Shown: positions 53,557 to 63,120 of the stretch, piece by piece | Numbering within the stretch: position 1 is the first letter of the stretch | How the letters are laid out: each line of letters begins with the position of its first letter | Assembly (NCBI GenBank): GCA_018711655.1 | Contig: DVIA01000055.1 | Location: 1 to 64,000, forward strand | Direction of reading: 5' to 3' | DNA length: 64,000 nucleotides | DNA from: Candidatus Pullichristensenella avicola | Lineage (GTDB): Bacteria > Bacillota > Clostridia > Christensenellales > Aristaeellaceae | The notes under the pieces: model-generated | What the model saw: only the letters and a program-made list of their open reading frames with translations | What the model was told of the DNA's origin: nothing | Databases searched by the model: none | Program-made: the position numbers and the translations under genes

Positions 53557-55059
53557 ATGTTGGAATCTTTGCTGGATCTGGTCGAGGGCTTGAGCATTGC
53601 CGTTACCCCGACCAACATTCTTTACTGCTTTATCGGCTGCATGGTGGGCATGCTGGTGGGCGTGTTGCCGGGCATCGGCCCCAGTGAGGCGACGGCCCTG
53701 CTGATCCCGCTCAGCTACGGGCTGGATTCGGTCACCGCCATCATCATGCTGTGCGGCATCTACTACGGCGGCATGTACGGCGGAACGATCACTTCCGTAT
53801 TGATCAACACGCCCGGCGAAGCCGCCTCGGTCATCACCTGTATGGACGGCTACCCATTGGCAAAGCAGGGCAGAGCCGGAGTTGCGCTAAAAGTCGCCGC
53901 GCTGGGTTCCTTCGTCGGCGGCATCATCTCCACGCTGGGCCTGGCGCTGCTCGGCCCGATGGTGGCGGACTTTGCCTTGAGCTTCGGCCCCAGCGAGCAG
54001 TTCGCGCTTCTGGTGTTCGGCATGTCGATGGTCATCGGCCTGATGGGCAAATCGCTCATTCGCGGCCTGGTGGCGGTGTGCATCGGCCTTTCCCTGGCCA
54101 TGGTGGGCATGGACCCGGTTTCCGGCACCATCCGTTACGCCTACGGCCTGAACGAACTGGTCAGCGGCATGGACGTTGTCACGCTCTCGATGGGTCTTTT
54201 CGGCCTGAGCGAGATCCTGGTGGGCATGGAAAACCTGAATATCACCGGCAAAGCCACGGCCGTCAATTCCTCCAAGCTCAAGCCGGAAGAGGTGCGGCCC
54301 ACGGTCATGGCCATCATCCGCGGCAGCTTCCTGGGCTTCTTCATGGGCCTGATTCCCGGCACCAGTTCGGCCGTCCCGGCGCTGATCTCCTACTCGATGG
54401 AGAAGAACCTCTCCAAGCATCCTGAAAAGTTCGGCACCGGCATGCCCGAAGGCGTGGCCGGCCCGGAAACGGCCAACAACTCCTATGTTGGCGGCGCCAT
54501 GATCCCGCTGTTCACGCTGGGCATTCCCTGCTCGCCGACCATCGCCATTTTGATGGGCGCGTTCATGATGCACGGCATGACCCCCGGCCCGACGTTGTTT
54601 ATCACCAACCCGGACGTCATCTGGGGCACCATCGCCAGCATGTTCGTGGGCAACGTCATTCTGTTGATTCTCAACATGCCGCTCGCCGGCGCGTGGGCAA
54701 AACTCGCCAGCATCCCCAACAAGCTGCTCTACCCCATCGTATTGATCGTGGCCATGATGGGCGCCTATACGGTGGACAACAACGTCTTTGGCATCATCGT
54801 AATGCTCGTTTCCGGCGTGATCGGCTATGTGCTTAAAAAGCTGGATATCCCGCTGGCGCCGACCATCCTCGTCTTTGTGCTTGCGGACATGATCGAGCAG
54901 AACCTGTTGCAGTCCATCCGCATCAATAGCGGCCTGGGCGGCCTGGTGAAGAGCCCCATTGCCCTGGGCCTGTTGATCGCGGCCGTGGTGGTCATCACCG
55001 TCAGCCTGGTGGCGGAGTTCCGCAACAAGAAGAGCGACCTGCTCACGCACGACGAATGA
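53557..55059 (+). CDS. tctA: Tripartite tricarboxylate transporter large subunit TctA
   Basis: The 500-residue permease has about 12 hydrophobic segments and TctA-family motifs: [40 protein letters not shown] and [20 protein letters not shown]. It couples solute uptake to an ion gradient. GGAGG lies before the ATG, 15 bp after tctB. Confidence 0.94.
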   Translation: MLESLLDLVEGLSIAVTPTNILYCFIGCMVGMLVGVLPGIGPSEATALLIPLSYGLDSVTAIIMLCGIYYGGMYGGTITSVLINTPGEAASVITCMDGYPLAKQGRAGVALKVAALGSFVGGIISTLGLALLGPMVADFALSFGPSEQFALLVFGMSMVIGLMGKSLIRGLVAVCIGLSLAMVGMDPVSGTIRYAYGLNELVSGMDVVTLSMGLFGLSEILVGMENLNITGKATAVNSSKLKPEEVRPTVMAIIRGSFLGFFMGLIPGTSSAVPALISYSMEKNLSKHPEKFGTGMPEGVAGPETANNSYVGGAMIPLFTLGIPCSPTIAILMGAFMMHGMTPGPTLFITNPDVIWGTIASMFVGNVILLILNMPLAGAWAKLASIPNKLLYPIVLIVAMMGAYTVDNNVFGIIVMLVSGVIGYVLKKLDIPLAPTILVFVLADMIEQNLLQSIRINSGLGGLVKSPIALGLLIAAVVVITVSLVAEFRNKKSDLLTHDE

Positions 55060-55123
55060 CCCTGAACCCTGTTTGGATTTGCGCCCGCGCCCGCGGGCAC
55101 AAAAATAGAAGGAGGAGACTTTC

Positions 55124-56089
55124 ATGAAAAAGGTGCTTTCTGTACTGATGGTTCTGACCATGCTGCTGGTGCCCTTCGCCTATGCTGAGGACGCGGCCGC
55201 GAATTATCCCGAGCGCGAGATCCACATCATCGTTCCCTACGACGCGGGCGGAGCTTCCGATATGACCTCCCGCATCATCGCCACCGGCATTGAGGACGCG
55301 CTGGGCGCGACCGTGCTGGTCGAGAACCGTTCCGGCGGCTCCGGCAGCGTCGGCATGACCTATGCCCGCAATTCCGCGCCCGACGGCTACACCGTGTGCT
55401 ACATTCCCGTTGAGGTCGTCATGCAGGAGATCCTCGGCATTTCCGACATCGTTCCTGAGGACTTCGCTTTCATCGGCCGCATGACCGAGGTTCCCGCCGC
55501 CCTGACCGTCAATTCCAGCGACGATCGCTTCAACAGCGTGGAGGACTTTATCAACTACGCGCTTGAGCATCCGGGCGAGGTCACCATCGGCAACTCCGGC
55601 ACGGGCTCCATCTGGCACATTGCCGCCACGATGATCGAGGAAGCCACCGGCACGCAGTTCAACCACATCCCCTACGACGGCGCTGCCTCTGCCGTGACCT
55701 CCCTGATGGGCGGCCACATTGACGCCGTCACCGTCAACCCCGGCGAGGTCCAGGCTGGCGTCGAGGCCGGCAAGCTCAAGGTGCTCGCCCTCATGACCGA
55801 GGAGCGCGACAGCGTTTCCTTCGCCGACATCCCCACCCTCAAGGAGTGCGGCATTGACGTCGTCATCGGCGGCTGGGGCGCCCTGGCTGTTCCGAAGGAC
55901 ACCCCGCAGGCCATCGTCGATAAGCTCAGCGCCGCCCTCGAAGAGGCCGCCGCTACCCAGGAGTTCCAGGACTTCATCGCCGAGCGCGGCATGATCGTCC
56001 ATTACATGAACGCCGCCGACACCACCGCCTTCGTCGAGGAGCAGAGCGTGTTCTTCAACGATGTGCTCAGCACCATGACGCTCGACTAA
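55124..56089 (+). CDS. tctC: Tripartite transporter solute-binding protein TctC
   Basis: The 321-residue protein has a signal peptide (MKKVLSVLMVLTMLLVPFAYA) and the Bug/TctC fold with YPEREIHIIVPYDAGGASDM, VENRSGGSGSVGM and YDGAASAVTSLMGGHIDAV. The ligand is probably the sugar acid degraded by the adjacent operon rather than citrate. AGAAGGAGGAG precedes the ATG. Codon use is strongly biased to C-ending codons, which suggests high expression. Confidence 0.92.
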   Translation: MKKVLSVLMVLTMLLVPFAYAEDAAANYPEREIHIIVPYDAGGASDMTSRIIATGIEDALGATVLVENRSGGSGSVGMTYARNSAPDGYTVCYIPVEVVMQEILGISDIVPEDFAFIGRMTEVPAALTVNSSDDRFNSVEDFINYALEHPGEVTIGNSGTGSIWHIAATMIEEATGTQFNHIPYDGAASAVTSLMGGHIDAVTVNPGEVQAGVEAGKLKVLALMTEERDSVSFADIPTLKECGIDVVIGGWGALAVPKDTPQAIVDKLSAALEEAAATQEFQDFIAERGMIVHYMNAADTTAFVEEQSVFFNDVLSTMTLD

Positions 56090-56171
56090 TCCCGAACGTC
56101 ACCTTGCGCGGCGCACCCCTCGTCGGGTGCGCCGCGTTCTAAACGCCGCTTTTGTTGGAAAGGAATCCGCC

Positions 56172-56513
56172 ATGCAATACCCCCTCGGCTCCTACATCAT
56201 CGCCTTTATCTTCCCCGCCTTCGTGCTGCTGATGGCGCTTTGCTATCTCGTCGGCCGCCCCAAGCCGGAGAACAAGCTGATCGGCTTTCGCACGGTGCGC
56301 ACGCTGTCCAGCCCCGCCGCCTGGAAGCGCGGCCAATACCTTTTCGGGCGGCAGCTGCTCATCGGCAGCCTTGTCGCCGGCCTGTTCGGCTACGGTTTTT
56401 TGACCGTTTCCAGTACCTTCCTCAAAGTCGTGCTCATCCTTATGCAGATCCTCGCCGTGACCCTATTCGGCATGTTCACAGAGTTTATCCTGCGCAAGGA
56501 ATTGCGCCGCTAA
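56172..56513 (+). CDS. SdpI/YhfL-family membrane protein
   Basis: The 113-residue protein has three hydrophobic segments and the SdpI-family motif NKLIGFRTVRTLSSPAAWKR between the first two. SdpI confers immunity to the SdpC toxin in Bacillus, but most family members are uncharacterised. GGAAAGGA precedes the ATG. No toxin gene is nearby. Confidence 0.85.
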   Translation: MQYPLGSYIIAFIFPAFVLLMALCYLVGRPKPENKLIGFRTVRTLSSPAAWKRGQYLFGRQLLIGSLVAGLFGYGFLTVSSTFLKVVLILMQILAVTLFGMFTEFILRKELRR

Positions 56514-56527
56514 GGCCGTTTCGCCGC

Positions 56528-56571
56528 AAAAAAGCGCTTCCCGCTCCACAAGGGAGAGGAAGCGCTTTTTT
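56528..56571 (+). terminator. Bidirectional intrinsic terminator
   Basis: AAAAAAGCGCTTCC and GGAAGCGCTTTTTT form a 14-bp stem around a loop, giving a T-run on both strands. It separates the plus-strand SdpI gene from the converging topoisomerase operon; the 266 bp up to 56837 hold GC-rich sequence with no gene. Confidence 0.9.
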
Positions 56572-56837
56572 CTTCCGACCCGCTCGCGCCAACAAGGCCG
56601 CCAAACGCGCCCGATGCGCGCCGGTCGCCCCGTGTTTCGTCGAAGAAGCGGCCTCCTGCATCGAGGTCCCGCGCCGCGCTTCCGCCCGCGCCCGGCCGGC
56701 GATCCCCTGCACGCATGCAAACGCGCGCTTGCACCGCCGGCCCGGCTTGCGGCATAGCCCATGCCGGCCGTGAGCGAACGCAAACGCGCGTCAGGTTTTC
56801 TTCTATCCTTGTTGCAACGCCCTGGGCGCCGCGCCCC

Positions 56838-59276
56838 CTACGTTTCTTTCTGCGCCGGCGCGCAAACAACGTCCTCCACCGTATCTCCCATGACGGCGAG
56901 CACATAGGGCTGCCCCTTGCCGGCGCGAGTCTCGATGGCGATCTCCTCGGTGTTGAAGGTCGTCTGCGCTCCGCCCTTCTGGAACACCGTAAAGGCATAG
57001 GGCATGCGCACCGCCAGGGCGGCGACGACGGCCTCGCCGTTCGCGCCGTTTTTGAGGAAAGTAATGGCCTTGAGGCCCTTGCCGCCGCGCGCCTGCCGGT
57101 CGAAATCGAGCAACAGGCAGCGCTTCATATAGCCGCGGTCGGTGATCAGCAGCGCCTCGCCCTCGCCACTGTGGGCGAGGCAGGCAACTACGGCGTCGCC
57201 CGGAGCGAGCTGTATGCCCTTGACGCCCGCCGCCGTGCGGCCAAGCACGCTCACATCCGCCACTGCAAAGCAGATGGCCATGCCCTGCCTGGTCACCGCC
57301 AGCAGATCGCCTTCCTGGCCGGGCGCGACCACCGCCGCCAGACGGTCGCCGGCGCGCAGCGTCAGGGCAGCATAGCGCGCCTTGCGCACATTGAGTTCGG
57401 CGACGGCCAGCCGCTTGACAAGGCCGCCCGCAGTCATCAGCACGATCTCCCCCGCCCAGTCGCGGCCCGGCGCAAGCGCATCGACGAGGCGCTCGTCCGT
57501 TTCCAGGCCCGCCAGCAGGCCGCCCAGCGGCAGCCCGCGATCGCGCGGACGGCACTCGGGAATCTGCGCCACGCCCACGGCGTAGCAATTGCCGGCGTCT
57601 GTGAGGAAAAGCAGCTTTTCGTCGGTCATGACCTCAAAGCGCGCGCGCGGCGTTTCCATGCCCTCCAGCGCCTTTTCCGAATTTCTGCGCGCAAAGCGCT
57701 TGACAAAGCCGGCGCGGGTGATGAGCACCGTAGCCTCGTCCGCCACCGGCGCCTCTTCCTCGATGACAATGTCGTCAAAGGAATCCACCAGTTTGGTGCG
57801 GCGCGCATCGGCGTACTGGTTGCCGATCTGCTCAAGCTCCTTTTGAATGACGTTCATCAGTTTTTTCTCACTGGCGAGGATGCCCTTCAAGTGGGCGATG
57901 CGCTTTTCGAGGTCCGCATATTCCTTGCGCAGGGTGAGGATCTCCAGATTGGTCAACCTCTGCAGGCGCATATCGAGGATCGCCTGCGCCTGTATCTCGG
58001 TAAGGCTGAAGCGCGCCGCCAACTTTTCGCGGGCCTCGCGAGGCGTTTTGCTGCCGCGGATGAGGGCGATGACCTCATCCAGGTTGTCCACGGCGACGAT
58101 AAGCCCTTCCAGTATGTGCGCGCGGGCCTCGGCCTGTTCCAGTTCATGGCGGGTGCGGCGGGCGACGACGTCCTTCTGGTGGCGGATATAGTGGCCGATG
58201 AGCGCCTTGAGGCCGAGTTGCACCGGCTTTCCGTCGGCGATGGCCACCATATTGACGCCGACGGTGACCTGCAGATCGGAATACTTGTAAAGGACGTTGA
58301 GCACCTTCTGCGGATCGACGTCGCGCTTGAGTTCGATCACCGCGCGCATGCCCTGGCGGTCGGATTCGTCGCGAATATCGTTGATGCCGGAAAGCAGCGA
58401 CTTTTTCTCTTCGCTGAGGCGCAATATCTTTTCCAGCATCGCCGATTTGTTGACCTGATAGGGAACCTCGCGAATGACCAGCAGCGTTTTGCCGTTGGCG
58501 GCCGGCTCGATCTCCACCTTCGCGCGCAGTTTGAGCCTGCCGCGGCCGGTGCGGTAGGCTTCGAGAAGTTCGTCGTCTCTGGCCAGTACGCCGCCGGTTG
58601 GGAAATCCGGCGCGGGAATAAAGCGCATCAGTTCCTCGGTGGTAATATCCGGGTTTTCAATCTGCGCCACGGTCGCGGCGACGGCTTCGCCGAGGTTATG
58701 CGGCGGGATATTGGTCGCCAGGCCCACGGCGATGCCGTTGGCGCCGTTGACCAGCAGGTTGGGAAAGCGGCCGGGCAACACGTCCGGCTCCTTTTGCGTA
58801 TCGTCAAAATTGAGGTGGAAGCCCACGGTGTCCTTGTCGATGTCCTGCAAAAGCACTTGGGCAAGCTCGGTCATGCGCGCCTCGGTATAGCGCATCGCCG
58901 CCGGGCTGTCGCCGTCGATCGAGCCGAAGTTGCCATGGCCGTCCACCAGCGGCGCGCGCATCGCGAAAGGCTGCGCCATGCGCGCCAGGGCGTCGTAGAC
59001 GCTGATATCGCCATGGGGGTGAAATTTGCCCAGGCAGTCGCCGACGATGCGGGCGCACTTGCGGTGCGGCTTGTCGGCGGTATTGCCCAGTTCGTGCATG
59101 GTATAAAGAATGCGCCGCTGCACGGGCTTTAAGCCGTCCTCCACGCGCGGCAGGGCGCGCTCGAGAATGACATATTCCGAGTAGGGCATCATCGAATCGT
59201 GCATGACCTCTTCCATGGACTTTTGCACGATCTGCTCGGAAAAGATGATTTTATCGTCCTTTTTCCTTCCCGCCAT
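56838..59276 (-). CDS. parC: Type II DNA topoisomerase A subunit (ParC/GyrA family)
   Basis: The 812-residue protein has the catalytic Tyr in [16 protein letters not shown], the QRDR region [20 protein letters not shown] and a C-terminal beta-pinwheel. The start region ([20 protein letters not shown]) looks like Firmicutes ParC, but QARGGKG near residue 710 is close to the GyrA box, so gyrase activity is possible. Ile stands where quinolone-sensitive GyrA has Ser83. It starts 3 bp after the B-subunit gene. Confidence 0.9.
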   Translation of the reverse strand: MAGRKKDDKIIFSEQIVQKSMEEVMHDSMMPYSEYVILERALPRVEDGLKPVQRRILYTMHELGNTADKPHRKCARIVGDCLGKFHPHGDISVYDALARMAQPFAMRAPLVDGHGNFGSIDGDSPAAMRYTEARMTELAQVLLQDIDKDTVGFHLNFDDTQKEPDVLPGRFPNLLVNGANGIAVGLATNIPPHNLGEAVAATVAQIENPDITTEELMRFIPAPDFPTGGVLARDDELLEAYRTGRGRLKLRAKVEIEPAANGKTLLVIREVPYQVNKSAMLEKILRLSEEKKSLLSGINDIRDESDRQGMRAVIELKRDVDPQKVLNVLYKYSDLQVTVGVNMVAIADGKPVQLGLKALIGHYIRHQKDVVARRTRHELEQAEARAHILEGLIVAVDNLDEVIALIRGSKTPREAREKLAARFSLTEIQAQAILDMRLQRLTNLEILTLRKEYADLEKRIAHLKGILASEKKLMNVIQKELEQIGNQYADARRTKLVDSFDDIVIEEEAPVADEATVLITRAGFVKRFARRNSEKALEGMETPRARFEVMTDEKLLFLTDAGNCYAVGVAQIPECRPRDRGLPLGGLLAGLETDERLVDALAPGRDWAGEIVLMTAGGLVKRLAVAELNVRKARYAALTLRAGDRLAAVVAPGQEGDLLAVTRQGMAICFAVADVSVLGRTAAGVKGIQLAPGDAVVACLAHSGEGEALLITDRGYMKRCLLLDFDRQARGGKGLKAITFLKNGANGEAVVAALAVRMPYAFTVFQKGGAQTTFNTEEIAIETRAGKGQPYVLAVMGDTVEDVVCAPAQKET

Positions 59277-59279
59277 GCC

Positions 59280-61241
59280 TTACTCTCCCTCCCGAACCGG
59301 CTCAAAATCGTCCACATGGTTGAAGTTGGCGTATTCCTGAATGTATTCGCGGCGCGGCTCCACCTTGTCGCCCATCAGCACGGTGACGCGGCGTTCGGCT
59401 TCGGCAAGGTCCTCGATGGTCACCTGTACCATTTTCCGGCCGTTGGGGTTCATGGTGGTCTCCCAAAGCTGCTCGGGGTTCATCTCGCCCAGGCCCTTAT
59501 AGCGCTGCACCGTATAGCCGCGGCCGAGCTTTTTCGTCGCGCGCGCCAGCTCCTTGTCGTCGAAGCAGTAGATGTGCTCCGCGCCTTTTTTGGCGCAGTA
59601 CAGCGGCGGCATGCCGATGTAGACGTGGCCGTCGGTCACCAGTTCGCGCATATAGCGGAAGAAGAAGGTAAGCAGTATGGCGCGGATATGCGCGCCGTCC
59701 TGGTCGGCGTCCGAAAGGATGATGACGCGGTTGTACTTCAGGTGCGAAATATCGAAATCCTCGCCGATGCCGGTGCCCAGCGCCGTGATGATGGAGCGGA
59801 ACTCCTCGTTGGCCAGCACCTGGTCGATGCGCTTCTTTTCCGCGTTGAGGGGCTTGCCGCGCAGGGGCAGGATGGCCTGAAAGCGCCGGTCGCGGCCCTG
59901 CTTGGCGCTGCCGCCGGCGGAATCGCCCTCGACGATGAACAGTTCGTTCTCCCTCCAGTTGCGGCCGGTGCAACTGGAAAGCTTGCCCACCAGCGGCGCG
60001 GCCTCAAGCTGGTTTTTCTGCCTGGCCACGTCGCGGGCCTTGCGCGCCGCCTCGCGCACCCTGGCGGCCTTGACCGCCTTTTCGACGATGCGCTGGGCGA
60101 CCTCCTGGTTTTTCAGATCGTCCAGATACATGGACAGCTGTTCCAGGCAGATGGCCTCGACGATGGGGCGCACCTCGGTGTTGCCCAGCCGGCCCTTGGT
60201 CTGGCCCTCGAACTGGGGTTTCTGCACGCCGGCATAGACCACGGCGGTCATGCCCTCGCGAAAATCCTCGCCGGAAAGGTTGTTGTCCTTTTCCTTGAGC
60301 AGGCCCACGCGGCGGGCGTAATCGTTGAAGGCCTTGGTGACGGCGGCTTTGAAGCCGGTTTCGTGCGTGCCGCCCTCGCCGGTGGGCACGTTGTTGACGA
60401 AGGAATAGATGTTTTCCGTGTAGGAATCCGTATACTGGATGGCAACGCGCAGGAGCGTGCCGTCCCGCCGCCCTTCAAAGGTGATCGGCTCGGTGAGGGT
60501 GTTCTTGTCCGTGTTCAAATAGCGAACAAAGTCGGCCAGGCCGCCCTCGTAGCAATATTCGCGGCGCCGGCGCGCCTCGTCCTTTTCGCGCTCGTCCATG
60601 AACACAAAGCGCACGCCGCGGTTGAGATAGGCCAGTTCCCGCACGCGGCGGCGCACGGTATCGCCATTGAAGCGCGTATCCTCAAACACGCGCGGATCGG
60701 GCTTGAAGCACACCTGCGTGCCGCGCTTGCGGGTGTTTCCCACCTTCTCCAGCGGCGCGACCGCGTGGCCGGAAACGATCTTGCCGGTCTTTCTATCCTC
60801 ATAGGACTCGAAGCGGATGAAATAATGGCTGTAATCGCGAAACACGTCCACCGTCACCCACTCGGAGAGGGCGTTGACCACCGATGCGCCCACGCCGTGC
60901 AGGCCGCCGGAATAGGCGTAGTTCTTGTTGTTGAACTTGCCGCCGGCGTGCAGTTGCGTATAGACGACCTCCACGCCCGACACGCCCAGTTGCGGGTGAA
61001 TGTCCACAGGGATGCCACGACCATTGTCCGTCACCTCGCAGGAGCCGTCCTTTTTCAGCGTCACGGCAATCTCCGTAGCGTAGCCGTTGGAGGCCTCGTC
61101 GATGGCGTTATCGACGATCTCCCAAATAAGGTGATGCAGGCCGCGCGAGCCGGTAGAGCCGATGTACATGCCCGGACGCATGCGCACCGCGTCGAGGCCT
61201 TCGAGCACCTGGATGTCGGTGGCGGAATAGGTTTTTGCCAT
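59280..61241 (-). CDS. parE: Type II DNA topoisomerase B subunit (ParE/GyrB family)
   Basis: The 653-residue ATPase subunit has the GHKL motifs EIVDNAIDEASNGYA, DNGRGIPVD and SGGLHGVGASVVNALS, and the TOPRIM motifs EGDSAGGSAKQGRDRRFQ and LSDADQDGAHI. The ATG ending at 61241 has a GGGAGGG site; a longer frame to 61280 starts at a TTG-like codon. ParE or GyrB identity follows that of the partner and is not settled by sequence alone. Confidence 0.9.
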   Translation of the reverse strand: MAKTYSATDIQVLEGLDAVRMRPGMYIGSTGSRGLHHLIWEIVDNAIDEASNGYATEIAVTLKKDGSCEVTDNGRGIPVDIHPQLGVSGVEVVYTQLHAGGKFNNKNYAYSGGLHGVGASVVNALSEWVTVDVFRDYSHYFIRFESYEDRKTGKIVSGHAVAPLEKVGNTRKRGTQVCFKPDPRVFEDTRFNGDTVRRRVRELAYLNRGVRFVFMDEREKDEARRRREYCYEGGLADFVRYLNTDKNTLTEPITFEGRRDGTLLRVAIQYTDSYTENIYSFVNNVPTGEGGTHETGFKAAVTKAFNDYARRVGLLKEKDNNLSGEDFREGMTAVVYAGVQKPQFEGQTKGRLGNTEVRPIVEAICLEQLSMYLDDLKNQEVAQRIVEKAVKAARVREAARKARDVARQKNQLEAAPLVGKLSSCTGRNWRENELFIVEGDSAGGSAKQGRDRRFQAILPLRGKPLNAEKKRIDQVLANEEFRSIITALGTGIGEDFDISHLKYNRVIILSDADQDGAHIRAILLTFFFRYMRELVTDGHVYIGMPPLYCAKKGAEHIYCFDDKELARATKKLGRGYTVQRYKGLGEMNPEQLWETTMNPNGRKMVQVTIEDLAEAERRVTVLMGDKVEPRREYIQEYANFNHVDDFEPVREGE

Positions 61242-61299
61242 GGTTTCCCTCCCAATCAGTCTGCCTATATTATACAGCATGGACGTTAACGGGATATGA

Positions 61300-61660
61300 A
61301 CCCCGCGCGAAAGGACGCGGGGCCAGTCTGTGGTGCTCGCTTTATCACCTCAACCAATATGAACCCCGCGCGAAAGGACGTGGGGCCTCCCCTTTGGCAT
61401 ACCGGCGCCGGCCTCCATATACCCCCGCGCAAAAGGGGCGGACAGAGACAGGGCGAAACCCGCAAAGGCAAAACCGCCTTCTCCAACGATGGGAGAAGGC
61501 GGTTTGCGCCTGCCGTGGAGGAAAGCCCGCGGCGGCTTGCGCTTTTGCGGATTTCCCCGCCCGCAGGGCTGCGCGCCTGTTTTGCGGCCTGGAGCGCTCT
61601 GGCCGCCCATCCGCTTTGTCAACAAAGCGCGGCCCCGCGCGAAAGGGCGCGGGGCCGCGC
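61300..61660. repeat. REP-like hairpin repeats and a terminator
   Basis: The motif CCCCGCGCGAAAGGxCGxGG occurs at about 61302, 61364 and 61634 (each a hairpin), with a looser copy near 61423. Copies one and two are followed by a shared ATGAACCCC lead. Between them, at 61471-61505, a 14-bp stem AAACCGCCTTCTCC/GGAGAAGGCGGTTT looks like a terminator. The last copy directly follows the decarboxylase gene's stop and can end its transcription. No gene is seen in the region. Confidence 0.7.
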
Positions 61661-61674
61661 AGGAAAGCCTGCCA

Positions 61675-63072
61675 TTACACGGGCATGACGTGGTTTTCCT
61701 TGTCCAGCAGGGAATTGTCCAGCTTGAGCTGCTGGGCCTGCCGATACTCGAAGAACTTGGTGGCCACCTGCGGGAACAGCGCGTAGGTGAGCACGTCCTC
61801 GTCCTGGGTGATGTACTGGCCGATCTCCTTGCGGTACTTTTCCAGTTCCGGCGCGATGTCGTCGGCGGGGCGATGGGTGATGACCTTGGCGTCGCCGATG
61901 ACCTTGCGGCGAACTTCCTCGTTCACCGGGGCCGGCAAGCGGCCGTACTCGCCGCGCATCAGGGCCTGAGACTCCTTCGGGTTGAGCTTGTAGCGCTCGC
62001 CGCAAAGGACGTTCATCACGGCCTGCGTGCCGACGATCTGGCTGGTCGGGGTGACCAGCGGCGGATAGCCAAAGTCCTCGCGCACGCGCGGCACCTCGGC
62101 AAGCACCTCGTAGAACTTGTCGGAAGCGTTGGCCTGCTTGAGCTGGCTGATGAGGTTGGAAAGCATGCCGCCCGGCACCTGATACAGCAGCGTATTGATG
62201 TCCACGGACAGCACCTTGGGATCGAGGAAGCCCTCTGCCTTGAGCTTGTCGGCGACCTTGCGGAAGTGCACCGCCGCCTGGGACATGAGGCTCAGATCCA
62301 GCCCGGTATCGTACTCCGTGCCCTGCAGGGTGGCGACCAGGGGCTCGGTGGCCGGCTGCGAGGTGCCGTTGCCCAGCGGGGACAGCGCGGTATCGACGAT
62401 GTCCACGCCGGCCTCAATGGCCTTGAGCAGGGTCATGTCGCCCGTGCCGGAGGTGTTGTGGGTGTGCAGGTGGATGGGGATCTTCACGCTCTCCTTGAGG
62501 CGCTTGACCAGCTTGTAGGCCTCGTAGGGCAGAAGCAGGTTGGCCATGTCCTTGATGCAGATGGTGTCCGCGCCGGTGGCCTCGATCTCCTGCGCCAGCT
62601 TGACAAAGTAGTCCTCGGTATGCACGGGGCTGACGGTGTAGCTCATGGCCACTTCGCAGATGCCGCCGTATTTCTTGGTGGCCTTGATGGCCGTTTCCAG
62701 GTTGCGCACGTCGTTGAGGGCGTCGAAAATGCGGATGATGTCGATGCCGTTCTTGATCGACAGGCGCACAAACTCGTCCACCACGTCGTCGGCATAGTGC
62801 TTGTAGCCGAGGATATTCTGGCCGCGGAAGAGCATCTGCAGCTTGGTGTTGGGCAGGGCCTTGCGCAGTTTGCGCAGGCGCTCCCACGGGTCCTCGTTCA
62901 AAAAGCGCAGGCAGCTGTCAAACGTGGCGCCGCCCCAGCACTCCAAAGAATAATAGCCGATCTTGTCAAGGATTTCGCAGGCGGGCAGCATGTCCTCCGT
63001 ACGCATACGGGTCGCCGCCTGCGACTGGTGCGCGTCGCGAAGAATGGTATCGGTAATCAAAACCTTCGCCAT
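61675..63072 (-). CDS. oadA: Oxaloacetate decarboxylase alpha / pyruvate carboxylase B subunit
   Basis: The 465-residue protein has the carboxyltransferase TIM barrel: TDTILRDAHQSQAATRM, GGATFDSCLRFLNEDPWERL, the Lys of CIKDMANLLLPYEAYK and HLHTHNTSGTG. A PYC_OADA domain follows. The biotin-attachment domain is absent and must be a separate protein. It lies 48 bp after the beta subunit, consistent with an Na+ pump. Confidence 0.93.
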   Translation of the reverse strand: MAKVLITDTILRDAHQSQAATRMRTEDMLPACEILDKIGYYSLECWGGATFDSCLRFLNEDPWERLRKLRKALPNTKLQMLFRGQNILGYKHYADDVVDEFVRLSIKNGIDIIRIFDALNDVRNLETAIKATKKYGGICEVAMSYTVSPVHTEDYFVKLAQEIEATGADTICIKDMANLLLPYEAYKLVKRLKESVKIPIHLHTHNTSGTGDMTLLKAIEAGVDIVDTALSPLGNGTSQPATEPLVATLQGTEYDTGLDLSLMSQAAVHFRKVADKLKAEGFLDPKVLSVDINTLLYQVPGGMLSNLISQLKQANASDKFYEVLAEVPRVREDFGYPPLVTPTSQIVGTQAVMNVLCGERYKLNPKESQALMRGEYGRLPAPVNEEVRRKVIGDAKVITHRPADDIAPELEKYRKEIGQYITQDEDVLTYALFPQVATKFFEYRQAQQLKLDNSLLDKENHVMPV

Positions 63073-63120
63073 GGTCTTTACCTCCTTGTAGTGTTAATAC
63101 CCCGCGCGGAGCGGAACGAA

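Noticed and set aside
53557-55059. Citrate uptake as the function of the Tct transporter
   Set aside because: The neighbouring genes are all for sugar-acid breakdown and share a motif with the transporter promoter; the name only describes the family.
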